A stretch of DNA of 64,000 nucleotides from Boswellia sacra (GCA_013180625.2 SNVD02008762.1:186001-250000); one strand, 5' to 3'; counted from the first letter of the stretch, positions 34,132 to 46,669 are shown. A program made the numbers and translations. The notes: generated by a model from the letters alone, not told the origin.

Positions 34132-37100
34132 ATGGCTGGAACAAAATTTGAAATACACAAGTTTAATAACAAGGGTGATTTTGGTCTTTGGAATAAGAAG
34201 ATAAGGGCAATTCTCGTGAAGCAGGAGTGCGAGAAGGCTCTTGAAGTTAAAACTACCCTTAAAGAAGATCTGTCTAAGAAGGAGAAAGATGAGATCATGG
34301 AGACAGCCTATAGCACTCTCATACTTTATGTGGCAGATAATGTTCTACGACAAATCGATAGAGAGGCTATTGCGGTACTAATTGAATATTTGTATATGTC
34401 TAAATATTTGTCTAATAAGATTTACCTCAAAGAGAAACTGTTTAGGTTTAAGATGGACCTATCTAAAGTACTAGAAGATAATCTTGACAACTTTAAAAAG
34501 ATTATGGTTGACCTTGCTAATGTTGATGAGAAGATTAGTGATGAAAACCAAGTAGTTATACTCTTAAACTCTCTACCAAATAATTTTAAGAAAGTTAAAT
34601 CTGCTATTAAGTATGGCAGAGATAGTCTTGATCTGGATAATGTACTTAGGGCTTTAAGATCTAGAGAGCTTGAGATTAGGACTAAGAGAAAGACAAGAAA
34701 TAATGAAGAGGGTTTGACAACGAGAGGTAGATTAGAGAAGAGAAAGCAAACAGGCAAGGGCAAGTCGAGATTAAAGACTAAATTCAACCAAGAAAAGAGA
34801 TGCCATCATTATAAGAAGGAGGGTCACTTCAGGTGAGATTGTCCTGATTGGAAGAACAAAAAGGAGAAGGGAGTTGAGGATGGTGATACAGCTATGACAT
34901 CAACATCTGACTATGAAGGTGTACAAGTTTTGACAATGTGAAACATGAGATTTGATGGCGAGTGGATTCTCGATTCAAGCTGCACATTCCACATGTGTCC
35001 TAAGAAAGAATTTTTTGCTTTTTATCAATCTATTGATGGAGGAAAAGTTCCATTGAGGAATAATGTAGCTTATGATGAGGTGGGAATCAGTTGTATCAGA
35101 CTTAGAATGTTTGATGGGTCTGTAAGAATCTTAAAGGAAGTAAGGCATGTTCCTAGGTTAAAAGGAACTTGATTTCCTTAGGCACATCGGATAAAACAGG
35201 TTATGAATACAAGGCGTCATCTGGAATGTTACGTGTGATAAAGGAAGCACTGCTTGTCATGAAAGCCAATATTCATAATGGCTTGTATGTGTTACAAGGG
35301 GAGGTCTTAACTGGTGAACTAGCAGTCAGAGAAGCTTTTGATAAGGATAAAACTAAGTTTTGGCATCAAAGGCTTGGTCATATCAGTGATAGAGGTTTGA
35401 AGGAACTGAGCAGTCAAGGGTTATTATGTGGTGATCAAGTGGATAAACTTAAATTTTGTGAGTACTATGTCTTTAGGAAATAATGTCGACTATGTTTCCC
35501 AATGGGTGTTCATACTACAAAGGATACTCTTGATTATGTGAATTTAGATCTATAGGGTCCAGCTAGCAAGCTTTCACATGATGTTAACAAGTATTTCCTA
35601 TCCTTGATTGATAATTATTCTATAAAGGTGTGGATTTACTTGTTGAAACATAAGAATGAAGCTTTTGAAAAGTTTAGATTGTGAAAAAAGCTTGTAGAAA
35701 CTCATACTAGTAAAAGGGTGAAGAAACATAGGGCAGATAATAGGCTTGAGTTTTGTAATGAGTTTGATTCTTATTGTAAAGACCATAGGATTGTGAGGCA
35801 TAAAACAATTAGGCATATCCCCAACAAAATGGCTTAGCTAAGAGAATGAATAGGACTTTAGTGAAGGGAATAGGTGCATGCTTTCAAATGCAAGACTAGG
35901 AAAAAAGTTGTTGGTAGAAGCTGTGAGTATTACAGCTTATTTAGTAAATAGAAGTCCTTCTACAACTATTGATCGCAAAAACACCTGAGGAGGTATGGTG
36001 TGGTAGACCAACGAGTTATGACAACTTAAAAGTGTTTGGTTGCACAGCATATGCACACATGAATGATGGGAAGTTAAAGTCTAGAGCATTGAAATGCATC
36101 TTTGTAGGCTACCTTGAAGATACAAGAGGCTATAGACTCAGGGAGTCAAAACCAATTATTAGTAGAGATGTTGCCTCAATAAAGATGAAATTTCGAGATT
36201 GACTGCATAGCAAGGTGGAGTTTCTAGGGTAGACAAATCTGAGACAACTGGTTCAGAGTTGTAGACTGTTGGTTTTGAGGTGCAACCTATAAACGTTATT
36301 CGTTAGTAAGTAATTGAGGATGCACCTAAGGCTAAGTAGTAACAACCACAATAGCTAGGTTATAGACTAGCGGGGGACAAAGAAAGGAGGCAGATCAGAC
36401 CTCTAGAAAGTTATGGGTACTCTAACTTTGTGGCTTACGCTTTAAATAGCTAATGTGATTGACGGGAATGAGCCATTTACATACCTTGAGGCTGTGAGTT
36501 GTATGAGTTTGTCCAGTGGAAAGAGGCAATGTTAGCTGGGATTAATTCTTTGAATAAGAATAAGACATGGGAGACTATAGAGAAGCTTGGAAAACAAAAG
36601 CTTGCTGGTTATAAATGGATATTCAAACGAAACGAAGGGTTATCTAGTGAGAAGCATGGATACAAAGCTAGGCTAGTGGCTAAAGGGTTTACACAATATG
36701 GGGGAATTGATTATAATGAAATATTCTCTCCGGTAGTGAAACACACGTCGATCAGAGTTCTTGTATCACTTGTGGCATGTTTTGATCTTTAGCTTGAGCA
36801 GATGGATGTCAAAATTGCGTTTTTGCATGGTGAGTTAGAAGAGAAAATCTGCATGAGCCAACCTAAGGGATTTGAACTTCCAGGTAAAGAACATTGTGTT
36901 TGCTTAGTGAGAAAAACATTGTATGGTCTGAAGCAAAGTCCAAAACAATGGTATCTGTGGTTTGATACATTTATAATGGGTAAGGGTTTGTCAAAGAGTT
37001 TCTATGATACTTGTGTTTACTATAGGGGAACTACATATTTGGATATGGTCTACTTACTCTTGTATGTTAATGACATGCTCGTAGCCAGTAAGGCAATCTC

Positions 37101-37955
37101 AAAAGTTCAAGACTTGAAGGAGTTGCTATAGACTGAGTTTAATATGAAAGATTTACAGAAGGCTAAGTGGATATTGGGGATGGACATTCACAGAGATAGA
37201 CAAAAAGCTACACTCTTCTTGTCCCAGACAAAAATTTCTTTAAAAAGTCTTACATCGGTTTAACATGGGTGGTGCAAAGGCTGTTAGTGTACCGTTGGTA
37301 GTGCATTTTAGACTCTCGTATGAGTTGTATCCCAAGACAGATGAGAAAAAACTTCAGATGGATAGGATTCCATATGCGAATGCAATAGGGAGTGTCATGT
37401 ACTTGATGGTATGCACTCGTCTAGATATTGCAAGCTGTATCAACTGTCAGCAAGTTTATGATGAATCTAGGTAAGGTTCATTGGGAAGCAGTAAAATGGT
37501 TGCTGAGATACTTGAAAGGATCAATCAATAGAGGATTGATGTTTGGCAAAGTAGAACAAGAAGAAACAGTTTTAGAATGCTTTGTTGATGCGGATTATGC
37601 AGGGGATCTTGATAAAATGAGGTCTCAAATGAGCTATACATTCACATTTGATAGAGGATGTGTTAGTTGAAAAGCTCAATTGCAGTCCATTATTGCTTTA
37701 TCAATTATGGAGTCCAAATATATAGCTGTTACTAAATCTATAAAAGAAGCTTTGTGGTTAATGGGTTTGGTAGCTAAACTTGGAGTATCACAAAAGTTTA
37801 TGACTATGTTTTATGATAGTCAAAGTTCTATACATCTGATGAAGAATCAAATGTATCATGAACGTACTCAGCACATTGATGTGAGGTTGCATTTTGTTGG
37901 TGATGTTGTAGTGAAAGGGCCTATGAAAAGTGGAGAAGATTCCTACGAAAGATAA
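34132..37955 (+). pseudogene. gag-pol polyprotein of copia element D (degenerate)
   Basis: Gag starts at 34132 (MAGTKFEIHKFNNKGDFGLW). Its zinc knuckle CHHYKKEGHFR has a stop before DCP. The protease region at 34945 (WILDSSCTFHMCP) has Ser in place of the catalytic DSG glycine. GAG-pre-integrase is at 35350 (FWHQRLGHISDRGL), followed by a heavily shifted integrase core (35500-35900). The integrase tail is at 35969 (GCTAYAHMNDGKLKSRALKC). Reverse transcriptase is at 36499-37131 ([28 protein letters not shown] stands where the catalytic YVDD should be). RNase H is at 37428-37955 (ECFVDADYAGDLD, HERTQHIDVRLHF). At least five frame changes. The domain order is that of Tnt1-type copia elements. 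Confidence 0.9.
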
Positions 37956-38111
37956 TCCAGAGGATATGGCTATGAAGGTAGTACAATTAAGTAAGTTCTT
38001 ATGTTTTCTGGATCTTTTAAAGGTTCAGGATAAGGTTCTTTTTTGAGTTTTGATGAGGGAAGACTACAGTATCTTACAGAGATGAAGGGTTTGAGATCTA
38101 AGGTGGAGATT

Positions 38112-38664
38112 TGTTAGTTTTGGCTCACAAATCCTAGCTGAATTCGGTGTCAGACCTGAGGACACTCCTATGCAAGAAGGATTGCTCTCCTACGCAACCT
38201 GGTAGAGATGTTGCACCAATGTGCAATGACAAGGGAAGATGCTTCATCTTCAGGTAAAGACCTTGCACTCCTGCGCAAGGCACATTGTGCTGCTGTGCAA
38301 ATGTTAGTTACTGTTCACAACCAGGACACTATTTAAAGGCTTTCTTTTCTATTTAAGAGAAGACTTCTAAATATTCTCTTGTAGGACTTCTAGGGAAACG
38401 TGAAGGGCTAAGAAAGAGTGTTGTTCTTAGTGAGAGAGAGTATTGTAACACCTTGTAATCCATTTTTTATTCATAGTGAAATTCTTCTACAGCCTTCCCA
38501 ACAGATATATGTTCTTCTTGAACTGAACCACTTAAATCTTAATATTGTCTCTTGTGTTATTATTTCTTGTGTGGCTGCTTCCCTTGATTGATATCTCTAT
38601 CATGCTTCGATATTGCTTGATTCTTGGGTGGAATTGGTTGGTAAAGATCCTTGATTTCACAACA
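38112..38664 (+). repeat. 3' LTR of copia element D
   Basis: 553 bp, homologous to 33486-34057 with small indels and many substitutions. Confidence 0.85.
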
Positions 38665-38758
38665 AAGAGTATTATATTTTGCTGTCATGGATATTGAAAG
38701 AAAAAAGAGAATGACTAGCTGTAAAGGGTTGTTGTTCGAGTAAAAGAAATAATATATA

Positions 38759-38794
<36 letters not shown>

Positions 38795-40521
38795 ATTGTA
38801 ATTGCAGACATGATAGATTATTTTTATCTCTTAATATAAATTATTTAATTTGATCAATAGGTTGTGATCATTAAGAATGTAGCTTGCTTTAGCGAATAAA
38901 ACAATGTTTAGATATGAATTTTTTTAGGAATATTTTACGACCAATTTTCTTTAAGAAAAATTATTCAACTAAATGAAATCCTGGGTAGTCAAATACCTCT
39001 ATAAATAAGAGTTTTTAATTCTAGAATTCATTAAGAAAGCATGAGAAGAGGATTAAGAGAAATATGATACAGGTTATTTTAATAAAGCCTTAATTCTTTG
39101 AGGGAATAATAAGATTATTATTGACTTGAGCAATCTTAAAATCTTGTACTTCTACCTCTTTGATCTTTCATATGAAAATCTTTGTTGTGCCACGTCCATC
39201 TTCATTGATGTAAACTAATCGTTGCACTACACTTCAATCTTATTTGTCTTCGTCATTTTTTAACTTGCTTTTTTTTTCCCCCTCTTCCATGTTTGTGATT
39301 ACTTGTCGAATCACAAAGGCTTGATCTCAGAGTTTTAATTTTGCATTATGGATGATAAATCAGTATCAAATTTATATCAATTTTACAATTACATCTTTAC
39401 ATGCAACTATTTTAACACATTGATCATGATTTTTTATGACTAACATGCATTGATTTGTATTTTTACTTTTTAAATTGAAAGAAACTCATAAAGAGTAAGA
39501 TTCACTATGTACCCCTCTTCAAGGCTTTAGTTTTCTTTGTTTGTTTTAATAAAAAATTTTCCTCATTTTGCCAAGATTTTATTGATAAAATAATGTGGAT
39601 AAATAAGCATAGAAGACAGAGTTACATATATAGGGCCCGGGAGGCAATTGGGGCAATTGCCCTTTCTAGAATTAAAAAAAGTTTTCAAAAAAATGTATAT
39701 ATCTTTATAACTTAAAAAAAAAAAAAGAATGCCATGATGGTTACCCAATTTCATAAGCAATTTAGTGTTTGTTTTCATTGAAAGTTTTAAATTTTACCAT
39801 TGTTTAACTTTACTTCTATTTGAATTTTTGGCTATGTCCCTAGAAATAAGAGTATTTTGATTTTCAACTTATCAATTATGACTTTAGGGAGTACTGCACG
39901 TGAAAACATTATTGGACATGGAAGGATATGGTGAATACAACATAGATGGATAATCATCTTGTTGAATCAAGATGAAAATTAAAAAGATTTTCTAAAAAGT
40001 TTTTAGCAGATAGTAAATTATTATGAAATTGACAAGTATAGAACCAAATGAATTTCAATACCCTAATATTGTATTTTGTATAAAATTATTATAAAAATAA
40101 AGAATCTATGTGTAAACTACATGATTTTACTCACAAAACTACTTTTTAATAGATCATTTAATTCACAATTATATTTTTCTTGTATGAAAACGTTAATCTA
40201 TTAATCTTGTGTTGATTATATAATTTATTTTTTAGATTAACTTTTAAATAATACTTTAATTTATAATGAGTTAGGGTATTCCACGTATCTCTAATGTGGC
40301 TTGGTGATTGAAGTCCTACATAACATCAATCCCATGATTCTAAAAGTCTCACATACGTCCCTCGCCTTGCCGTTAGTGAATTTCTATTAAGATATTACAA
40401 TTAAAGGGAAAATTGATCAATGACCTAAATCAATGCATCATATAAAATTGGTTAATATGGTAACATTCCTAGATAAGTGGGACCGTTTAAATCACAATTT
40501 AGTCATTAGTTGACCAAGATC
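38665..40521. repeat. large segmental duplication, copy 1, part 2
   Basis: Homologous to about 57306-59446, in the same order: agtattatattttgc, tagttttaaatcttgt-type, cgaatcacaaaggcttgatctcag, acaattacatc. It contains a TA microsatellite (38754-38790) and the GC-rich palindromic stretch ggggcaattgcccc-like at about 39645-39665. No gene is recognised. The open frame 58671-58856 in the other copy is broken here. Confidence 0.85.
38754..38790. repeat. (TA)n microsatellite
   Basis: Long TA run that is absent from the duplicate at about 57390. Confidence 0.9.
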
Positions 40522-40980
40522 CACTACAACAGGTAGGATTATTTACGGCGGGCCAAAACCGCCGTAAATAGTCATTTACGGCGGTTATGCGGCGGTTCAC
40601 AACTGCCGCAAAAATAACCGCAGTAAAAGCTTTTACGACGATTTCGGCCCGCCATAAAAACGTTTATACGACGGTTTCGTTGTTCGACGCAAAAATAAGC
40701 GACGAAATAGGATCGGCAATCACCACGCCTTTTTACGGCGGTTTTGTGCCTGCCGTAAAAAGTAATATTTACGACGAACAAAAAACCATCGTAAAAAGTT
40801 AATATTTACGACGAACAAGAAACCGCCGTAAAAAGTTAATATTTACGACGAACAAAAAACCGCCGTAAAAAATTTTTATGTACAACTATCGGGGATTGAT
40901 GGGAAACCACCGTAAATAGTTGGAAAAATGTTTTGCGTCGACCAGAAAACTGACGTAAATAGTTAGCAAAAATTTTTCAA
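40522..40980. repeat. CACTA left subterminal palindromic repeat array
   Basis: At least eight alternating units of tttacggcgg(t) and accgccgtaaa(a), often head-to-head around short spacers, with a degenerate form tttacgacgaacaaaaaaccg repeated three times at 40768-40870. These are candidate binding sites for a TNPA-like protein and could form strong hairpins. Confidence 0.85.
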
Positions 40981-43317
40981 AATTTCGCTGCTTGTGCTAT
41001 TCTATATTTATTTGCTGTTTACAAAATAATTAACCTGTCTCAGAAAAATGTTTTGATATAATTCTGTAATCATTCATTCAATGAATATAATGAAATCAAA
41101 TTAAATATCTCATATAATGGTTCAATTATAATCCAAGAAAATTAAATATAACGCAATCATCATCCACACTATTTAACATGTTATAATCAAATAGTTAAAC
41201 AATATATCAGTTAGATAATTCAACAACTTTCACATAGTTTAATCATATGATAAGTTAATTTACACAAAACTTGGTAAACAGCCTGCAACTTGGTAAACAA
41301 CTTCCAACTTGGTAAATAACCTGCAAGAATCAATTTGCACCAAGAGCATTATCATTAAGTAACATTATATATTGTGAAACAAATTGTTTAATTTAATTTA
41401 TATACCTATTCGTTCTCTTGGTTTGATTCACAATCTATGATGTTGTTTGTTTCATGACTATCAAATTGGAAACGACTATATGGTGTCCACTTAAAGCATC
41501 TGGGACCAATTCAAAAAAAAAAAAGAATAAATCTTGATGGAAGCCTAAAAACCATAATCAGCTAATAAGAATAAGGAAGTAATCAGAAAACAGTTGTTTT
41601 ACTTACTCTTGATGGAAGCCTACAAGTTCAGTAAAGTCATGAGAATCTTGACTATGAGCTTGCAAAACATTCCATTGAGATTCTATCACATCAACCTAGG
41701 AAAAATAAGGTCACAATGAGAACAAACTCAATTATTATTCATACCAGCGAATGTATACATTCAAATTAGAGTAACAATATTCACTGTGTCCTCAACTAGG
41801 ATCTGTTGTATGGTACCCACACTATTGACCAAAACAATTTCACTAAATGCAAATAATATGCTGACAAATGGATCCCAAAACTAAAGGAACAAGGAAAAAA
41901 ATATATATAGCCTGTCCCAGATTGGAGCTGTGCTGAGATTGGAATTGAGTTGCTGATGTATAGATTCCTGCATCTCTTTCTTTCCACTATGAAAGGCACC
42001 CTTAATCTAACCAGAAAGCATATTTTTGTTTTCTGGTTTTAGTTGTGTCCATTGGTCATAGGTAATGACCTCAGGAGGGAAATCGCCTGGATAAATGGTG
42101 CAAGAAGAATAAAACCAAACTTTATAAGTTAATCACCAAACTATCCATGATATTTACTTTTAACATTGAAGTTTTAACACAATCTTCCCTAAGAAGATAA
42201 TCACAATTTAGAGCATGTCTAATAATTACAATCATGTCTAATAAGTCAAAAATAAATATTGAAAATGAGATTTTGATTGAATGACTTCAACCTAAACTTT
42301 ATTCAAAAACTCCCTTCCCTTCACTTTGTTGTGTTCTGACCACTATACACCATGACTTCAACCACACTATTGCTACCTACACAATTGGTTTGACTACATG
42401 ATTTTGAATGGTAAACATTTCATTTATTAATCAATTTAACGATTGAAACTCATAAATATTATCAAAACAGCAGTAAAACCTCCCCAATTTTTATTTGATT
42501 TGATAATTAGAAGTACAAATTTTCAACCATACATGTACATGGGTGAATTGGTTCATTCCTCGCAAGGATACTGCATATAAAATTAATTTAATATGTTCTA
42601 CTTATTTTTGTTCGTGAACTTGATGATCATGTTAAAAGTCATTACAACTTTCTACGATCTCATTCTGCACTGGTTATGATCATAACCATAAACTATGTTA
42701 GGGCAGTTACAGTCAATTAGTAGTAGAACGGCTTTTGGATTTTTCCCCTATTATAATTTTTTTAAGTACTTACCTGGCATGATATGGACCATACAAGTGT
42801 AATTAACTAATTATCTTACGTTAGAGTTTTAGACGCCAAAATATCCTATTTCTCTCTAACTTTTGCATCAATTAGCATATTCTTCCATTAATTCAAGCTG
42901 TAATAAAATGACTTGGATTCTCTCATATGTTATATATATTTCAAAAAAAAAAAAAAAGAAAAGACACAAATTCAAGGCTTATATGGAGAATTAATTTTTA
43001 AACCCTCAAGTCTCTAACAGATAAAAGGCATGATAGGTATTTTTTCAATTTATTTATTTATTTTTGGTTGACTATGTCATAATAATAAAGGCAATGGTTT
43101 GGTTAAATGCTAGAAAAATCCATTAGCAGTGCAATCATTTGTCAACTGGGATTACCAATTGAATTGCTCACAAAGCCAATGTTAAAGAATTTATAATTAA
43201 GATACAAAACAGTACACAATTATAAAAGAAAGAGCACCTAAACAAGAAATGACCAATTACTTTTAGTCATAATTTCAAAAAGATACCAGCAATTGAATTT
43301 CTCATGGAACCCATGTT
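40981..43317. other. internal CACTA sequence of unknown origin
   Basis: On the minus strand a few coding-like pieces appear (for example PGDFPPEVITYDQWTQL near 42090-42040 and VDVIESQWNVLQAHSQDSHD near 41700-41640), separated by intron-like AT-rich DNA. They could be a decayed transposon protein or another captured gene. I do not recognise them. The rest is non-coding. Confidence 0.3.
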
Positions 43318-43322
43318 ACTCT

Positions 43323-44963
43323 TGTTAGCCCTAAGGCTACATGATAATTTTGATGATAACAATACACATTGATTAATTGAGATTTACTAACATGTTTATT
43401 TATGTGCAAGAGTAAGATCATTGAAATAATTGTAAAATCAAGAAGAGGCTTATTAAAATGAAGTGTTGAAGCTAAGGAGAAGACTACATGTTAAAGGCAC
43501 CAAAGTTTAAGAACAAGGATTGACTCAAGGAATGTGACACATGAGCAATGTTCAATCAATTGGTCATATATATCTCTACAAATAACCAAATGATGTGATT
43601 CTTGAGCCTTTGGAAAGCTTACTCAATTTATAACATTTCATATGTTTTAATGAAATTCAAATTTCAAGTGCAAGTTTGTCCAAATCATCATGCAAGTTGA
43701 AAGACAAATGGAAGTAGCTAACATGAGCACCGAATACTCTTTTGGACATATCTTGAGCTAGAAAAATCAAAATAACTTGATTCTTGTGACATTGGAAATA
43801 TGACTTAATGAAGAACATTTCACATGTTTTGAAGAAATTCAAATTTCAAATGGAAGGCTGACATAATTGACATGCAATTCGGTGGACTGACACAGAGAAG
43901 AAAAATCAATTCACATGAGCACTGAATGGTTTTTTGGCCATATCTTAAGATAGAGATATCAAAATTCTTTGATTATTAATGTTTTGGAAAGCTTATTCAA
44001 ATATGAAGATCTTTTATGTTTTGAAGAAATTCAAATTTCAAACGGAATGCTGACAGAATTATCATTCAATTCGGTAGACTGACACAAGAAAGAAAAATCA
44101 AGTCACATGAGCACCGAATGGTGTTTTGGCCATATCTTGAGCTACAGATATCCAAATGACTTCATTCTTGATGCGTTGGAAAGCTTATTAAAATGTTCAG
44201 ATCTTTTATGTTTTTTAGATTTTCAAATTTCAAACAGAACATTGACAAAAATGGCAGACAATATTACGGTTTTTATGGTGGGCAGAAAATTTGGAGATGG
44301 TGTCTTCACTTGATTAAGTTCATCTCATTTACCTATAAAAGGAGCCCTTCTCCCATGCATTCAGCAAGTAAAGAGAAGCATCTATCAAGCAAAAAAAAAA
44401 AAAACAAGAGAAATATCAAGTTTAGAGAGCTTTTATATTCTTTATCTACTCTTTGAAGAGAGTTGTACTTTTGTTGTAAGAATTTTCTTTGTTCTTGTAT
44501 TGTGGTGAGAGTGAGATCTTCTTGTAAAGGATAAAAGTTATCCTTGAGAGAACTCTTTCCTTGGTGAGGTTGTTCATCAAGAAGAACTCTTGGTGTGGTA
44601 TTATCAAGAGTTGAAGGAAAAAGTCTTGATGAGGTTGTTCATCAAGCAAGTTGTAAAGATTTCTACAACTTAGTGGAAAGCCTAGCTTGTGGAGCTAGGA
44701 GCCCGTGGACGTAGGCAAGGTTTGCCGAACCACGTACATCGAGTTTGCACTCTCTCTATCCCTATCCTCTTTACATTTACTTGCACTTGTGATTATTCTT
44801 TATTTCCATTCTCTTGATTGCATTCTATTTTCATCTTCTTCACCTTTGTTCTTAAAGAAAGATTTAAATAATTTTGATCTTTCAAGAAAAGTTTTTTAAA
44901 TTCGTTTTTATAAATAAAAATCCAATTCACCCCCCCTCTTGGGTTGCCATACCTGGGTCAACA
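43323..44963 (+). mobile_element. solo LTR nested in the CACTA element
   Basis: 1641 bp beginning TGTTAGCCCTAAGG and ending GGGTCAACA, with a perfect 5-bp target duplication ACTCT (43318-43322 and 44964-44968). The 3' part has the leader typical of plant LTRs (aatccaattcaccccccct, then cttgggttgcc). It contains a 192-bp tandem repeat (43543-44230). No internal region or second LTR is present, so it arose by recombination between two LTRs after the CACTA insertion or capture. Confidence 0.85.
43543..44230. repeat. 192-bp tandem repeats within the solo LTR
   Basis: The motif catgagcac(c/t)gaat recurs at 43725, 43917 and 44109, exactly 192 bp apart, with a more diverged copy 182 bp earlier (43543). 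Each unit contains gccatatcttgagct, ttggaaagctta and gaagaaattcaaatttcaaa. Confidence 0.9.
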
Positions 44964-45082
44964 ACTCTAACTCTCAAAGGCAAGCCATGCCTAGCATGCA
45001 GAAGTGTCAAGGTTCTAGCATTAATCATGCTAGAAATGCTTAATTAAGTCCCTAAAGAAGCAGAAATATTTAACTATAACTT

Positions 45083-45212
45083 ACAGGGTCAGAAAGACTC
45101 CCAGCTCTGTGTCTACCATCATTTTCACAACCCCAGCTGCCATAAACATTAACTGTTACAAATCCTGATAAATTCTTGACAGAAACCACCACTACCTCCT
45201 TGTAAGAAATGC
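45083..45212 (-). other. coding-like exon, possible second captured gene piece
   Basis: Minus-strand frame reading KGISYKEVVVVSVKNLSGFV, then TVNVYGSWGCENDGRHRAGS, then LSDP, directly followed by a good donor (CCTG/TAAGT, or one base earlier). It is not a family I recognise. It lies in the same transposon as the TENA-like fragment but on the opposite strand. Confidence 0.3.
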
Positions 45213-46057
45213 CTTTGTTTAATTAACAAGAACGACAATGTCAACAACAAAAAAGCGGGAGCAAGAGAGAGAAACAATTATACGTGTACAAGACATATTT
45301 GAGAATAAGTATTACATTCAGTATTACCAATACCACAATTTACATGATAAAAACATGTGCCATTAACAATATCCCACCAAGAGTGAAGCCAAGAACCAAA
45401 AAACCTAAAATAATAGTTAAATTTAAACACATCCTACTAGACTCTAAGAGGAAGAAAGGAAATTATAGTATACAGCAACCAAAACAAATAAAAAACAAAA
45501 ATATAATTAACAATGATGAAAATTTTACCGCTTAATGACAAGAACTATATCAATATTCTGTCGAGAACCGGTATCCGGATCAGGAATTCAGAGCCCCACA
45601 CACCTTTTCTTTGTTTACACAAAGAAAAGAACACTCAAACAGAAACTATACAGTTCAAATTTTTGCAGACCGAGTTGCGTAAAGTGGGAAAGGAAACGAA
45701 AGCCAGTCAAGGCAAAGCCATACCTAAAGCCATACCATGAAACAGAACAAAATATAAAAAGACAGATTCAGATTGATTGAATGATGGCATCGGAATATTC
45801 ATGTCAATCTATATAAATTTCTTAATTGTTTTCTTTTTTAATTCAAGAAAAAAAAAGTTGTTTTGGTCAAATCCATGCACGTGATTAACTCCCCACCACC
45901 CCTTTTGAAGTCAACAGCGAATGCCAAATGAAAAGAAGAAAGTTTTGCAAATAAAATATCGCTTGAACAATCAATATCGCTTAAACTTAGACCAAAACTG
46001 GAGAGAAGAGAAGAGAACACATTACCCGACCATTTCCCGTAAAACCGAGTCCTGGCT

Positions 46058-46079
46058 CGATCTCTCTCTCTCTCTCTCA
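46058..46079. repeat. (CT)n tract in the captured 5' leader
   Basis: tctctctctctctctctc just upstream of the TENA-like start; common in plant 5' leaders and core promoters. Confidence 0.7.
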
Positions 46080-46352
46080 CGTGACCTCCATCTTTCCTGA
46101 CCTTTTCTTCCATTCGCCTTAGACCGCCGTCCTCCTGGACTCTTCTCTTCGCTTCTCTTTACATTTCTTTACTTGTATATAAATTAAAAAAAAGAAACAA
46201 ACAAACAAACAGCGCAAAACAAACAATCAAACAATCAAACAATACCATTAGTTCAGTTAGTTTTTTAGTTGATTTTTTTCCTTTCTTTCATTTGAATTCA
46301 AGATCCTTGATCCATCTCTATACAAGAACGAACGACGTTGTAGCGGAAAAGG

Positions 46353-46669
46353 ATGGGCGGAGTGGACGAAGGAGGAATCGCCAGGAAGTTCTGGATCAAG
46401 TTCAAGAACGACTCTGTTTTTGCTATGTACACTCCCTTCTTTGTTTCTTTAGCCGCCGGCACTTTGCACTCCGATGCTTTCCTTCATCACGTCTCTCAAG
46501 ATCTTCACACCCTCAAAGCCTTCGCTCACTGGTAACTTCTCTTTGCGTTCTTTGCGTTTCAACCTTGATCGCTTCTGCTTTAAAAGATATTGCACAACGT
46601 CACGGTGACTGTCTCTTTTTTGTTTCCAGTTATGAATTGGCTGACGACTGTTCTTGTGGGGGTGGTTGA
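46353..46669 (+). pseudogene. TENA/THI-4 family gene, captured 5' fragment (two exons, intact frame)
   Basis: Exon 1 is 46353-46531: ATGGGCGGAGTGGACGAAGG, reading GGIARKFWIKFKNDSVFAMY, TPFFVSLAAGTLHSDAFLHH and LKAFAH. It ends CACTG/GTAACT. Exon 2 is 46630-46669 (tttccag/TTATGAATTGG), reading YELADDCSCGGG and stop. Spliced, it makes a 72-residue protein with no defect. Plant TENA_E-type proteins are about 215 residues and act in thiamin salvage as aminohydrolases. Here only the first third is present, before the downstream catalytic Cys and Glu. Exon 2 is cut off by the CACTA end about 10 residues in. The 5' leader upstream has a CT microsatellite (about 46058-46078) like a native plant leader, so the promoter may have been taken as well. 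Confidence 0.85.

Larger units (their letters stand above)
33486..38664 (+). mobile_element. Ty1-copia LTR retrotransposon D (Tnt1-like)
   Basis: 5' LTR 33486-34057 (572 bp) and 3' LTR 38112-38664 (553 bp); both start TGTTAGTTTTGGCTCACAAA and end with CATAACA or CACAACA. The primer site ttgtatcaaagcc follows the 5' LTR, and the purine tract aaggtggagatt precedes the 3' LTR. There is no matching 5-bp duplication (ggatt left, aagag right). The right end joins directly to the DNA that continues the segmental duplication (57306 in the other copy), so the left flank has been rearranged. Confidence 0.9.

Noticed and set aside
35598..35816. Minus-strand open frame in copia D
   Set aside because: Antisense to the integrase region; no independent support.
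39563..39778. Minus-strand 71-codon frame
   Set aside because: Not conserved in the duplicate near 58330-58550; low-complexity AT-rich translation.
40572..40802. Overlapping open frames on both strands
   Set aside because: They are translations of the palindromic CGGCGG repeat array; inverted repeats keep frames open on both strands by chance.
45838..46113. 91-codon minus-strand frame with an RERERDRARTR stretch
   Set aside because: Produced by the CT microsatellite in the captured 5' leader; no conserved domain.
46292..46669. 125-codon plus-strand frame overlapping the TENA-like exon
   Set aside because: It is a different frame through exon 1 and the unspliced intron. The TENA match is in the frame starting at 46353, although both end at the same stop after the intron.
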